The notes beneath the pieces are model-generated. The model was not told the DNA's origin. It did no database searches and saw only the letters and a list, made by a program, of their open reading frames with translations. Shown piece after piece: positions 15,481-22,777 of a stretch of DNA of 25,531 nucleotides. Source of the DNA: CAYTOJ01 sp964439415 (GTDB taxonomy: Bacteria; Pseudomonadota; Alphaproteobacteria; Rickettsiales; CAZAGG01); NCBI GenBank assembly GCA_964439415.1, contig CAYTOJ010000013.1, positions 1 through 25,531 of the forward strand, written 5' to 3'. The first letter of the stretch is position 1; every line of letters begins with the position of its first letter. The translations under genes and the position numbers were made by a program.

Positions 15481-16440
15481 TTATGCCGCCTTGAGGTTAT
15501 TGGTATAGTCCGATACTTTTGAAGTGATCTCCAGCATCTCAGCCATATCGGCATTACAATGCAGTACCAGATCACAACCGGCAATCAGCGCGCGTAACGC
15601 AAGGTCGCCAGGATTTCCCTGCAACGCCTTCATTGATATATCATCCGACATTAAAGTACCGGTAAAACCTATATCACCCCTGATGCAGTCCTTTATTATG
15701 GCCTTAGACAACGTGGCTGGATTATCAGCGTCCAGAGCATGATACAGAATGTGCGCCGTCATAGCATACTGAGCATTTTTGAGGCGGCGGAATACCTCAA
15801 AGTCAGTTTTATTTAGCTCCTCATATGAGGCATATACAACCGGAAGCTCTATATGGCTATCCGCTTTTGCGCGGCCATGGCCTGGAATATGCTTGATTAC
15901 AGGCTGTACTCCGGCAGCCAGCAAACCATCACATGCGCTTGCAGCAAGGCTTGCTGCTGTAGCCGGGTCGTGGCCAAATGCCCTATCCCCTATTATTCCA
16001 TGCGCATCATCAAATAACAGGTCGCACACGGGCGCACAGTTTGTATTAATGCCGATTCGGGAGAGGATAGCCCCCATGTCGCGGTAGTTCTCGAACACTG
16101 CATCCTTAGCCTTTGCAATATCCTCCCCGGCTATTTGCAGAAAAAAAGAGGCTGGCGGGTATTCCGGCCATTCAGGCTTCCTAAGGCGAGCCACCCTTCC
16201 GCCTTCCTGGTCGATCAGAATCAAAGCATCTTCGTTGTCAGTAACTGATTTAAAATCCTCAATCAGTTGAGACAACTGCTTTTTATTTGCGCAATTGCGT
16301 TGAAATACTATCAATCCGCAGGGAAGAGCATGTGCGAAAAATTCTCGCTCTTCCCTTGAAAGCTCCGTGCCTGAGCACCCGAATATAAGTGGCTTTAGTG
16401 GCGTCAAGAATAGTCTTTCTATTTTAGTACTACAAAACAC
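15481..16440 (-). CDS. nagZ: Beta-N-acetylhexosaminidase NagZ
   Basis: Cytoplasmic glycoside hydrolase family 3 enzyme that removes GlcNAc from anhydromuropeptides during peptidoglycan recycling. 319 residues from GTG 16440. The flexible catalytic loop KHIPGHGRAKADSHIELP supplies the acid/base His, and SDDISMKAL supplies the nucleophile Asp; LILIDQEGGRVARL is the substrate-site signature. It overlaps the SPOR gene by 22 nt if GTG is used. A TTG at 16407, 11 nt after the SPOR stop, would start at LTPLKPLIFGCSG and also fits the family. The position after a SPOR gene is common in alphaproteobacteria, but the usual following genes scpA, scpB and tat are missing. Confidence 0.94.
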   Translation of the reverse strand: MFCSTKIERLFLTPLKPLIFGCSGTELSREEREFFAHALPCGLIVFQRNCANKKQLSQLIEDFKSVTDNEDALILIDQEGGRVARLRKPEWPEYPPASFFLQIAGEDIAKAKDAVFENYRDMGAILSRIGINTNCAPVCDLLFDDAHGIIGDRAFGHDPATAASLAASACDGLLAAGVQPVIKHIPGHGRAKADSHIELPVVYASYEELNKTDFEVFRRLKNAQYAMTAHILYHALDADNPATLSKAIIKDCIRGDIGFTGTLMSDDISMKALQGNPGDLALRALIAGCDLVLHCNADMAEMLEITSKVSDYTNNLKAA

Positions 16441-17357
16441 CCGTTAGGTGACTTCACAGTTCTGCACACCTTAGCGGCATCAGGCCTGCTGGCGAAACCA
16501 CCGGCCTGCAAGCGGTAAAAAGTACCCTTACCTGCTACATCCGCTTTTGTAACATTATGCTCAATGCCACTGAAGACTGATTTATTAGCGGCTGATACAT
16601 TTTTCCAGGCAGTTAGAGCCTCATTCTCAGTTTTAAACGCTCCCAACTGAATTTTCACCGTGCCAGCCGATGCCTTAGCTTTTTCGGCAGCAGATTTTTC
16701 CTGCTTTACTATTTCTTTGCGTTTGGAATCAGCAGTTTTAACCCTCTCCTGCTTTGCAGAATACTTATTAACACCCACTGATTCTTCTGCTGATGCTGAT
16801 TTTTTTGCTTTCTCCAGATTATCAACATTGCGGATGGAAAACGGCTGTTCAGATTCGGCTTCTTCATCTTTGTTAGCCCTGTGAGAGCCTTCCGAAGCCC
16901 CCCCCCTTTTGCGCTCGACATCACCAACCTTTTCATGCCTAGCGGGATGATTCTCATCCTCAAAAATGCGGGAACGCTGATTCGCAGCAGACTGGCGAAT
17001 TTCCTCCATAGGCTTTTCTTCTTCGTGCGCTGCAGAACCGCCCACATCATCCAGTTTCTCCGCACGGCCTGCCGCTGCTTCGAATATTTCCTTATCGGTA
17101 TCATCAACACGCATTCCACCTTCATCCTGCGGCTTTTCGCGGTAAGTTGAGCGGTCTGCCTTAACCATGGGAACTTCCGAATATTCAGTTTTCCTAGAGC
17201 CGGAATCATAGGCTATCCATGCCAATCCGCCAAAACCTATAAATGCCACCAGAACCACTATAAACGGAATCCACTTGGGAAGCCCTGAAACCTGATCATC
17301 ATAGGCTTCATCAACTTCATCGGCCTCTACAGTTTTTTCGTTTTCCGTACTGGACAT
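16419..17357 (-). CDS. SPOR-domain membrane protein
   Basis: 312 residues. A short acidic cytoplasmic tail (about 1-27) is followed by one transmembrane segment (about 29-50), a long charged periplasmic linker rich in Glu, Lys and Ala, and a C-terminal SPOR domain from about residue 232 (VKIQLGAFKTENEALTAWKN to the end). SPOR domains bind denuded septal peptidoglycan, so this is probably a division or envelope protein; the exact role is unknown. AGAGG lies 5 nt before the ATG at 17357. The argS-SPOR-nagZ order supports the call. Confidence 0.9.
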   Translation of the reverse strand: MSSTENEKTVEADEVDEAYDDQVSGLPKWIPFIVVLVAFIGFGGLAWIAYDSGSRKTEYSEVPMVKADRSTYREKPQDEGGMRVDDTDKEIFEAAAGRAEKLDDVGGSAAHEEEKPMEEIRQSAANQRSRIFEDENHPARHEKVGDVERKRGGASEGSHRANKDEEAESEQPFSIRNVDNLEKAKKSASAEESVGVNKYSAKQERVKTADSKRKEIVKQEKSAAEKAKASAGTVKIQLGAFKTENEALTAWKNVSAANKSVFSGIEHNVTKADVAGKGTFYRLQAGGFASRPDAAKVCRTVKSPNGCFVVLK

Positions 17358-17377
17358 ATCGACCTCTACTTAAAGTC

Positions 17378-17407
17378 TATACCACTCTTTATTCAAGAGT
17401 TGGTATA
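17378..17407. repeat. TATACC/GGTATA hairpin (family 3), copy 3
   Basis: TATACCACTCTT (17378-17389) pairs with AAGAGTTGGTATA (17395-17407) with one bulged base and a 5-nt loop. It lies just upstream of the SPOR gene. Together with the hairpin at 17471-17507 it encloses a GC-rich block. Confidence 0.6.
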
Positions 17408-17470
17408 TTTGTTTATCTTGACTGGGGGATACTCCCCCAAACCCCCGCGCTTTGCGGGTCGCTTCGCTCC
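17408..17470. repeat. GC-rich block with two small hairpins between argS and the SPOR gene
   Basis: TGGGGG (17423-17428) faces CCCCCA (17434-17439), and CCCGC (17444-17448) faces GCGGG (17454-17458). The composition differs sharply from the flanking sequence. With the two TATACC hairpins it forms a composite of about 130 nt that starts TATACC and ends GGTATA. A small reading frame crosses it but looks like repeat sequence, not a gene. Confidence 0.5.
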
Positions 17471-17507
17471 ATATACCAAAACAACTTTTGAGGTTGTTTC
17501 GGTATAT
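17471..17507. repeat. TATACC/GGTATA hairpin (family 3), copy 4
   Basis: ATATACCAAAACAAC (17471-17485) pairs with GTTGTTTCGGTATAT (17493-17507) at 14 of 15 positions, with a 7-nt loop. It lies 7 nt after the argS stop. The run of T on the argS strand comes before, not after, the stem, so it is not a usual intrinsic terminator. Confidence 0.7.
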
Positions 17508-17514
17508 AAAAAAA

Positions 17515-19278
17515 TCACCGCATCTCTTCAACGGGAGAGACACCCAGAACCGTAAGCCCGTTCGCAAGAACAGTTTTTACAGCGCGTACCAACAACAGGC
17601 GCGCTGATGTTAAAGCTGAGTTTTCCATAATAATAAAACGAAGGTCAACATCTTCTTTCCCGACATTCCAGAAACCGTGGAACTCTGCGGCTAAGTCCTG
17701 TAGATAAAACGCGATGCGGTGCGGCTCGAGATGTTGCGCCGCAGCCGCCAAAACCTTAGGCCACAGCGCTAAAATTTTTATGATCTGAAGTTCCCTGGGA
17801 TGCTTGATAAAATCCGCCAGGCTGCCAGATGAGCTTGTGGACATCATTGCGGCGTCAAAGCCTTGCTCCTTCGCGTTGCGTAGCACTGAACACGCCCTGG
17901 CGTGGGCATACTGGACGTAGAAAACCGGATTATCGGCTGATTTTTCCTTCACCTTCTCCAGGTCAAAATCCAGCGGCGCGTCTGCTTTTCGGGTAAGCAT
18001 CATGAATCTTACAGCATCGCTGCCCACTTCATCTACCACTTCCCGCAGGCTTACAAAATCGCCGGAGCGTTTGGACATTTTAACCATCTGGCCATTCTTG
18101 GTAAGATTTACCAGTTGCACCAGCAGAATCTCAAGAGCGGCTTTATCCTCCGTTATCGCCCGCACAGCGGCTCTCATGCGCTTTACATATCCACCATGAT
18201 CCGCGCCCCATACATCAATCATTCTTGCGAATCCGCGTGTGTATTTGTCGTAATGATACGCTATATCTGCAGCAAAATATGTGTAACTGCCATCTGATTT
18301 TTTTATTGCCCGGTCTACGTCATCGCCAAACGCGGTGGAGCGAAACAGCGTCTGCTCCCGCGCTTCATAATCATCAACATGCACCCCCTTGGGCGGCTCC
18401 AGAATACCTTGATACACATGCCCTGATTTTATAAGCTGCTTAATACTGGAGTTTATTTTATCGTTCAGATGCAGGGAATTTTCTGAGAAAAAAACATCAT
18501 GCTTTACATTCAGCGCCGATAAATCATCCCGGATCATGTTCATCATCTGCTCTATGGTGAAATCCCTTAGAATAGCTGTAGAATCGGGATTTAACTCCCG
18601 CAGAGCATCACCATATTTTTCACATAGCATTCTACCCAGCGGCTTCAGGTATTCACCCGGATATGCTATCTCACCTGTGTCAATGCCGATCATAGCAGAA
18701 CCTTCCACACTTCCCAGCGCCTCCAGGTAACGGATATGAACTGATGCAACCAATGCGTTTATCTGCCCACCGGCATCGTTTATATAATACTCCCGCGATA
18801 CTTTATAACCTGACATCTCCAGGATGTTAGCCAGAACGTCCCCCACTACCGCGCCCCTGGCGTGGCCTATATGCATGGGACCCGTAGGATTGGCCGATAC
18901 ATATTCAACATTAACCGGCACATCACCGCCTGTATTGTCTTTTCCATACTCAGAGCCTTTAGCCAGCACATCCAGAACAACTGCCTGCCAGAAACCCGCC
19001 TTGAAGGTGAAATTTATGAAGCCGGAACCTGCTACGCTGATTGATTCAGCATCAATAAATGCATGTAATTCATTGACAATTTTCTGTGCCAGCTCACGCG
19101 GATTTTTTTTGAATTTAGGCGCAAGAACCATAGCGGCATTGGTTGAAATATCACCGTGCTCCGGATTCTTCGGCAACTCCACCGCAAACTCAGGCAGTGC
19201 CCCACTTCCCAGTTCCGCACAGAAAACCGCATTTAAACAATCACATATACGCGCATGAAGGCGCGAAAAAACATCCAT
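17515..19278 (-). CDS. argS: Arginine-tRNA ligase
   Basis: Charges tRNA-Arg with arginine. 587 residues, full length for class I ArgRS. N-terminal Arg-tRNA synthetase domain, then the HIGH motif in NPTGPMHIGHARGAVVGD (about residues 130-147), an intact KMSKR (KMSKS-type) signature in QMVKMSKRSGDFVSL, and the C-terminal DALR-type anticodon-binding domain ending LANGLTVLGVSPVEEM. ATG 19278 has CTGGA about 7 nt upstream. Followed by the SPOR gene and nagZ as in many alphaproteobacteria; a repeat-rich gap of 157 nt separates them. Confidence 0.97.
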   Translation of the reverse strand: MDVFSRLHARICDCLNAVFCAELGSGALPEFAVELPKNPEHGDISTNAAMVLAPKFKKNPRELAQKIVNELHAFIDAESISVAGSGFINFTFKAGFWQAVVLDVLAKGSEYGKDNTGGDVPVNVEYVSANPTGPMHIGHARGAVVGDVLANILEMSGYKVSREYYINDAGGQINALVASVHIRYLEALGSVEGSAMIGIDTGEIAYPGEYLKPLGRMLCEKYGDALRELNPDSTAILRDFTIEQMMNMIRDDLSALNVKHDVFFSENSLHLNDKINSSIKQLIKSGHVYQGILEPPKGVHVDDYEAREQTLFRSTAFGDDVDRAIKKSDGSYTYFAADIAYHYDKYTRGFARMIDVWGADHGGYVKRMRAAVRAITEDKAALEILLVQLVNLTKNGQMVKMSKRSGDFVSLREVVDEVGSDAVRFMMLTRKADAPLDFDLEKVKEKSADNPVFYVQYAHARACSVLRNAKEQGFDAAMMSTSSSGSLADFIKHPRELQIIKILALWPKVLAAAAQHLEPHRIAFYLQDLAAEFHGFWNVGKEDVDLRFIIMENSALTSARLLLVRAVKTVLANGLTVLGVSPVEEMR

Positions 19279-19321
19279 AACAATTCCAGTTTGTATACCA
19301 AAGAAAATTAAGTGAGCCTTC

Positions 19322-19352
19322 GTTTTATTTAGCCGTGATGTTTAAATAAAAC
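19322..19352 (-). terminator. AT-rich hairpin after the membrane-protein gene, possible terminator
   Basis: GTTTTATTTA (19322-19331) and TAAATAAAAC (19343-19352) form a perfect 10-bp stem with an 11-nt loop, 5 nt after the stop codon of the 19358-19705 gene. The stem is AT-rich and no clear T-run follows, so it is weak as an intrinsic terminator. Confidence 0.35.
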
Positions 19353-19357
19353 AGCCT

Positions 19358-19705
19358 CTAAGACGACCTAGCAAACATTCCCTTACCGACTTGAACGTAT
19401 AAAGCGATGATAGTTGCCAGAGCAGTCGCAACAATTGCTATAAACTCGGCCTGCTCAAGATGTTTGTCGTAAGGTTTGCAAAACTGCATCAACGTCATAA
19501 AACCAGAAAATATAGCCCAACCAAGAGCTAACCACCATGCTCTTCCAGCATATTGTTTTCGTAATTCAATTTCTTCTTGTAGTTTTTTATTTTGTAGATG
19601 CTTGCGCTTCTCATCAGGGCTGAGAAAAAGCTCTCTCTCTTCTTCAGGTGTTGGGTCGCGATCAAGACTAAGATCATCGATAGCAATTTGCTTGGAAACC
19701 CCCAT
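19358..19705 (-). CDS. Small two-helix membrane protein, putative toxin paired with a Panacea antitoxin
   Basis: I do not recognise the family. 115 residues. The first 55 or so are soluble, acidic then basic, and likely helical (ERELFLSPDEKRKHLQNKKL). Two hydrophobic segments follow, about residues 56-75 (WWLALGWAIFSGFMTLMQF) and 86-106 (FIAIVATALATIIALYV), and a short basic tail. It starts in the stop codon of the upstream Panacea gene (TAATG, one-base overlap), so the two are translated together. Proteins with a Panacea domain are known antitoxins of many unrelated toxins, some membrane-bound, so by position this is the candidate toxin, perhaps acting on the membrane. That function is inference only. 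Confidence 0.7.
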   Translation of the reverse strand: MGVSKQIAIDDLSLDRDPTPEEERELFLSPDEKRKHLQNKKLQEEIELRKQYAGRAWWLALGWAIFSGFMTLMQFCKPYDKHLEQAEFIAIVATALATIIALYVQVGKGMFARSS

Positions 19706-20202
19706 TAAGTTCGAACCTCGAACTCGCTTTTAATCTTTGTAAATTCTTCTCGCACGTCTACGTCTTCTAACTCCAATCCCATTGGCACACGAAAATTTTT
19801 AGCTTCCGCAACCTTCCGCCAGGCAGTGCCTTCTTTATGCGTCATGTCGGAGAGTGCCATGGCTGATAAATGCCCATAACGATTCCACACCCAGTTAATT
19901 AGCTGCTTACTGTTGGAATCTGTTTCAGAAACGATCGGTGCAGTGTCTGCAAAGGGTGAAGTCTTAACGGGTTCTTTAATGGGAGATGTACCAAAAACCT
20001 TTAATACATGGTAGAGAGAAGGAAAAACAGGGCCAAATTTCCATATTTCTGGCTTTTCGAGCAAAAGAGATTCTTGGTTATAGACTAACCACCAGCCGTG
20101 AACACAGTACACCAGCTTTTGGAGCTTCATGTGACTAATGCCATGCTCAGCTCCAAAACTTGCAATGAACGTATTTGCTACTTGTGCAGGGGTATACATC
20201 AT
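19705..20202 (-). CDS. Panacea (SocA-like, DUF4065) domain protein, putative antitoxin
   Basis: 165 residues. The first 75 match the Panacea/SocA-like domain: YTPAQVANTFIASFG, then HMKLQKLVYCVHGWWLVYN, then KPEIWKFGPVFPSLYHVLK; these three blocks are the family's hallmark. The domain is found in phage-associated proteins, in SocA (the proteolytic adaptor antitoxin of Caulobacter) and in PanA antitoxins. The C-terminal part ends in a short charged helix. The start ATG at 20202 is immediately followed by a second ATG; no clear ribosome binding site is seen. It lies upstream of and overlaps a small membrane-protein gene. A promoter with a palindrome precedes it. The pair is set between the cco genes and argS, as a cassette acquired by transfer could be. 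Confidence 0.85.
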   Translation of the reverse strand: MMYTPAQVANTFIASFGAEHGISHMKLQKLVYCVHGWWLVYNQESLLLEKPEIWKFGPVFPSLYHVLKVFGTSPIKEPVKTSPFADTAPIVSETDSNSKQLINWVWNRYGHLSAMALSDMTHKEGTAWRKVAEAKNFRVPMGLELEDVDVREEFTKIKSEFEVRT

Positions 20203-20230
20203 AATTTTCTGAGAACATAAATTTGTATTA

Positions 20231-20270
20231 TGTCAACAGCTATTATAGCTACTATTATTATCAAAGCCAG
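20231..20270 (-). promoter_or_regulatory. Promoter and candidate operator of the Panacea gene pair
   Basis: On the - strand a perfect TATAAT (20247-20242) sits at the centre of the palindrome AGCTAT-T-ATAGCT (20238-20250), about 40 nt before the ATG at 20202. The -35 region is weak. A consensus TTGACA (20236-20231) is also present just downstream, without a good -10 at normal spacing. A palindrome over a -10 box suits autoregulation by an antitoxin or complex; binding is inference. Confidence 0.5.
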
Positions 20271-20289
20271 CCCAAATTTTTATAGAACT

Positions 20290-20427
20290 TTATTCATCCC
20301 GCAGGGCGCGGTGGGATGCCCCGTCCAGATCCTCAAACTGACCGTTTTTCAGCGCCCAGAAAAAGGCTACAAGACCAGTCAGCCCTAAAGTCAGTGCTAT
20401 GGGAATAAGGTATAACAGTACACTCAT
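20290..20427 (-). CDS. ccoS: Cytochrome oxidase maturation protein CcoS
   Basis: 45 residues, below the size most gene finders favour. Reads MSVLLYLIPIALTLGLTGLV then AFFWALKNGQFEDLDGASHR. It has one transmembrane segment and then the FFWALKxGQFEDLDxPxxR-type signature of CcoS/FixS, with the proline position changed to Ala-Ser. CcoS is needed to insert cofactors into the cbb3 oxidase. Its ATG overlaps the ccoI stop codon (ATGA), and it ends the cco operon, 87 nt before the Panacea gene. Confidence 0.93.
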   Translation of the reverse strand: MSVLLYLIPIALTLGLTGLVAFFWALKNGQFEDLDGASHRALRDE

Positions 20428-22769
20428 GAGATTTTTCTCCGCAGTTCCAAGCGCATAGCGTTAGCGATAACAATAAGTGATGAACTGGACATGGCGATAG
20501 CCGCAACCAGCGGCGTCACCATACCTGCAACCGCCAGCGGTATTGCCACTACGTTGTATAGTATTGCCAGCAGAAAGTTCTGCCTGACTAGTACTTGCGC
20601 GAATATAGCCGTCCGCCAGGCTGTAATTACAGGCATCAGCTTATCCCCCTGAAATACTATATCAGCCGCATTCTGCGTTATATCCATTGCTGTAGAAGGG
20701 GACATTGAAACATGAGCCGAGGCGAGGGATGGCGCATCGTTAAGGCCATCACCAACCATCAGAACCCTGCCGCCGGCTTTTTGCATATCATGAATCGCCG
20801 TAGTTTTTTCAATCGGCGTGATCTCGCTTTTAACATCCGTAATACCAAGCTCTTTCGCCACACTGGAAGCTGACGCTTCACGATCGCCGGACAGCATGGA
20901 GATATGCACACCAGCCTCGCGGAATCTGCTTACAACATCCGCAGCATCCACGCGCATGGTATCGGAAAATGTAAACCGCACAGGACTTTCTCCTTCAGCA
21001 CATAACCATAGTTCTAATGCACTATCTGAATTTTCCGTAACTCCGCAGGTCTGCTGGCCTGGATGTACCTTACTTGTCTCCCCCACCGCGAGCATAGGGG
21101 GATTAAGGGGGGGGAATGTGTTGCTGCTACCAGTAGGAAGATGCCCCCCCTGAAACGCAAGGCGTTTCTCACCCCCCGCAGGCGGTGGGGGAAACCGAGA
21201 GGCAGTTCCGATACCTGCTTCCTTTATGCCACACCAGGAGCGTTTGCCAAGTTTTGCAATACCCGATTCAAAAACCGCTTCTAATCCACTGCCTTGAATT
21301 TCCTTTACTTCCAAGTCAAGCAGTTCCCCGCTGTAAGCTGCGGCTATAGCGCGTGATAATGGGTGTTTACTGCGAACAGCCAGTGAAGCAGCCAGTTGCA
21401 AATCCTGCTGCCTGTAATTATCCCTGTTGAGCAGTTCCGGCCTGCCTAGTGTGAGCGTTCCGGTTTTATCGAAAACCGCGTGAGTGATCTCAGCCAGGCG
21501 TTCAATCGCACTTCCGGATTTCAGCAGAATGCCGGAGCGCATCAGCTTGCCGCTGGCCAGCACCTGCACTACCGGAACCGCTAAGCCAAGCGCGCATGGG
21601 CAGGTGATTATAAGCACAGTTGCAGCATAAAGCAGAGCCTGCTGCCATGGCGCATTCATTATCAGCAGCCACCCTATGAATGTTGCCGCCGCCAGCGCAT
21701 GAACAGCAGGGGTGTACCAGCTTGATATGCGGTCAGCCAGGGTGACATAACGGCTCTGCGATTGCTCAGCGGTTTCCATCAGCTTTACTATTTGCGCCAG
21801 CAGGGAATCCTCACCGACCCTGCTCACGCTCACCTTCAGAGGCGCACTGATATTTATACTTCCTGCGAAAACTTTAGTGCCTGTAGAGGTAGCCTGAGGA
21901 ATGCTCTCGCCGGTAATCAGGCTGGCATCAATGTCCGAATCGCCATCAATTATTACCCCATCTGCAGCAATTTTCTCACCGGCGCTTACCAGCAGAATCA
22001 TGCCTTGTCTGATTTGGGAAATCGGCAGCGTCTTAGCCTGCCCGTTGGCATCAATTATTGTTGCATCACCCTTCATCATCTGAAGCAGGTCATGCGCTGC
22101 TGAGCGTGCTTTGCCTTTTGCTCTGGCCTCCAGATAGCGGCCTATCAGCAGGAAGAAAAGCAACATCACCCCGGAATCGAAATAAGCGTACTGCCCTTTT
22201 GTGATAGTCTCAAACAGGCTCATTATGGTTGCCAGAACCACTGCTACCGAGATCGGCACATCCATATTAGTACGGCGCAGCTTCAAAGCGTTCAGTGCTG
22301 AACGGTAAAACGGCAAGCCGCAATAAGCTATAGCTGGTATTGCAATTATCGCCTGAATCCAGTGGAAAAGCTCACGGGTTGCCATTCCCATCTCAGTGCC
22401 GGAGCTGCTCCACAGAGGCACGGAAAACAGCATAAGGTTACCACTGGCAAAGCCTGCCACGGCCAGGCAGCGCAGCAGGAATTTCTCCTCCCGCCGCGCC
22501 ATGGTCTCTTCCGTTTCCGGGTCATAAGGCGCGGCGCGGTAGCCCATTTTAGTAATAGCGGTGATAAAATCATCAGCCAGGTTTTTCTCACCCTGCCATA
22601 CTACATTCAAACGTCTGGTGGACAGGTTCAAACGCGCCTGCCTCACCGCCGGGTTTTTAAGCAGAGCATCCTCAATCAATGCCACGCAGGAAGGGCAATG
22701 CATTCCATCTACCAGCAGGTTGATGGAAAATCCGCCTTTCTCCTCCCTTATGTAATAATCAAGGCTCAT
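20424..22769 (-). CDS. ccoI: P1B-type copper ATPase CcoI/FixI, with an in-frame repeat insertion
   Basis: Copper-transporting ATPase that supplies copper to the cbb3 oxidase. 781 residues. A heavy-metal-binding domain has GMHCPSC (Cys25, Cys28). Transmembrane helices follow, then the TGES actuator motif, ITCPCALG near 388, FDKTGTLT near 431, the SKHPLSRA motif near 468 and GDGLNDAPS near 670. All catalytic residues are intact. Between LGKRSWCG and the strand ELWLCAEGE (about residues 514-578) is a proline- and glycine-rich stretch not found in relatives I know. It is encoded by DNA that matches the palindromic repeat at 901-1003. The insertion keeps the frame and lies in the ATP-binding domain, next to the second half of the P-domain. 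No ribosome binding site is visible; the start is 8 nt after ccoH, so translation is likely coupled. Confidence 0.94.
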   Translation of the reverse strand: MSLDYYIREEKGGFSINLLVDGMHCPSCVALIEDALLKNPAVRQARLNLSTRRLNVVWQGEKNLADDFITAITKMGYRAAPYDPETEETMARREEKFLLRCLAVAGFASGNLMLFSVPLWSSSGTEMGMATRELFHWIQAIIAIPAIAYCGLPFYRSALNALKLRRTNMDVPISVAVVLATIMSLFETITKGQYAYFDSGVMLLFFLLIGRYLEARAKGKARSAAHDLLQMMKGDATIIDANGQAKTLPISQIRQGMILLVSAGEKIAADGVIIDGDSDIDASLITGESIPQATSTGTKVFAGSINISAPLKVSVSRVGEDSLLAQIVKLMETAEQSQSRYVTLADRISSWYTPAVHALAAATFIGWLLIMNAPWQQALLYAATVLIITCPCALGLAVPVVQVLASGKLMRSGILLKSGSAIERLAEITHAVFDKTGTLTLGRPELLNRDNYRQQDLQLAASLAVRSKHPLSRAIAAAYSGELLDLEVKEIQGSGLEAVFESGIAKLGKRSWCGIKEAGIGTASRFPPPPAGGEKRLAFQGGHLPTGSSNTFPPLNPPMLAVGETSKVHPGQQTCGVTENSDSALELWLCAEGESPVRFTFSDTMRVDAADVVSRFREAGVHISMLSGDREASASSVAKELGITDVKSEITPIEKTTAIHDMQKAGGRVLMVGDGLNDAPSLASAHVSMSPSTAMDITQNAADIVFQGDKLMPVITAWRTAIFAQVLVRQNFLLAILYNVVAIPLAVAGMVTPLVAAIAMSSSSLIVIANAMRLELRRKIS
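21036..21228. repeat. Palindromic repeat element inside ccoI (family 1), with a nested segment
   Basis: 21036-21089 matches 901-954 at 48 of 54 positions, and 21181-21215 matches 957-991. Between them, where the intergenic copy has only a 4-nt loop, lies an extra segment of about 95 nt with its own inverted repeats, such as GAAACGC-AAG-GCGTTTC. The inner arms CCCCCACCGC and GCGGTGGGGG are perfect inverses. The whole insertion preserves the ccoI reading frame. Confidence 0.85.
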
Positions 22770-22777
22770 GGTCAGTG

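Noticed and set aside
17471..17507. Intrinsic terminator of argS
   Set aside because: The stem is good, but the T-run on the argS strand lies before it and none follows, so it fits a palindromic repeat better.
8274..17507. A CRISPR array or other regularly spaced repeat array
   Set aside because: The repeats are kilobases apart, in different gaps, and are palindromes without regular spacers.
17370..17567. A 65-codon open frame on the - strand after argS
   Set aside because: It runs through the hairpins and GC-rich repeat block and overlaps the end of argS in another frame; it looks like repeat sequence that happens to be open.
19284..19296. Another TATACC hairpin before argS
   Set aside because: GTATACC is present but no complementary arm lies nearby.
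20424..22769. ccoI as a pseudogene disrupted by a repeat
   Set aside because: The frame is intact across the insertion and all catalytic motifs on both sides are present.
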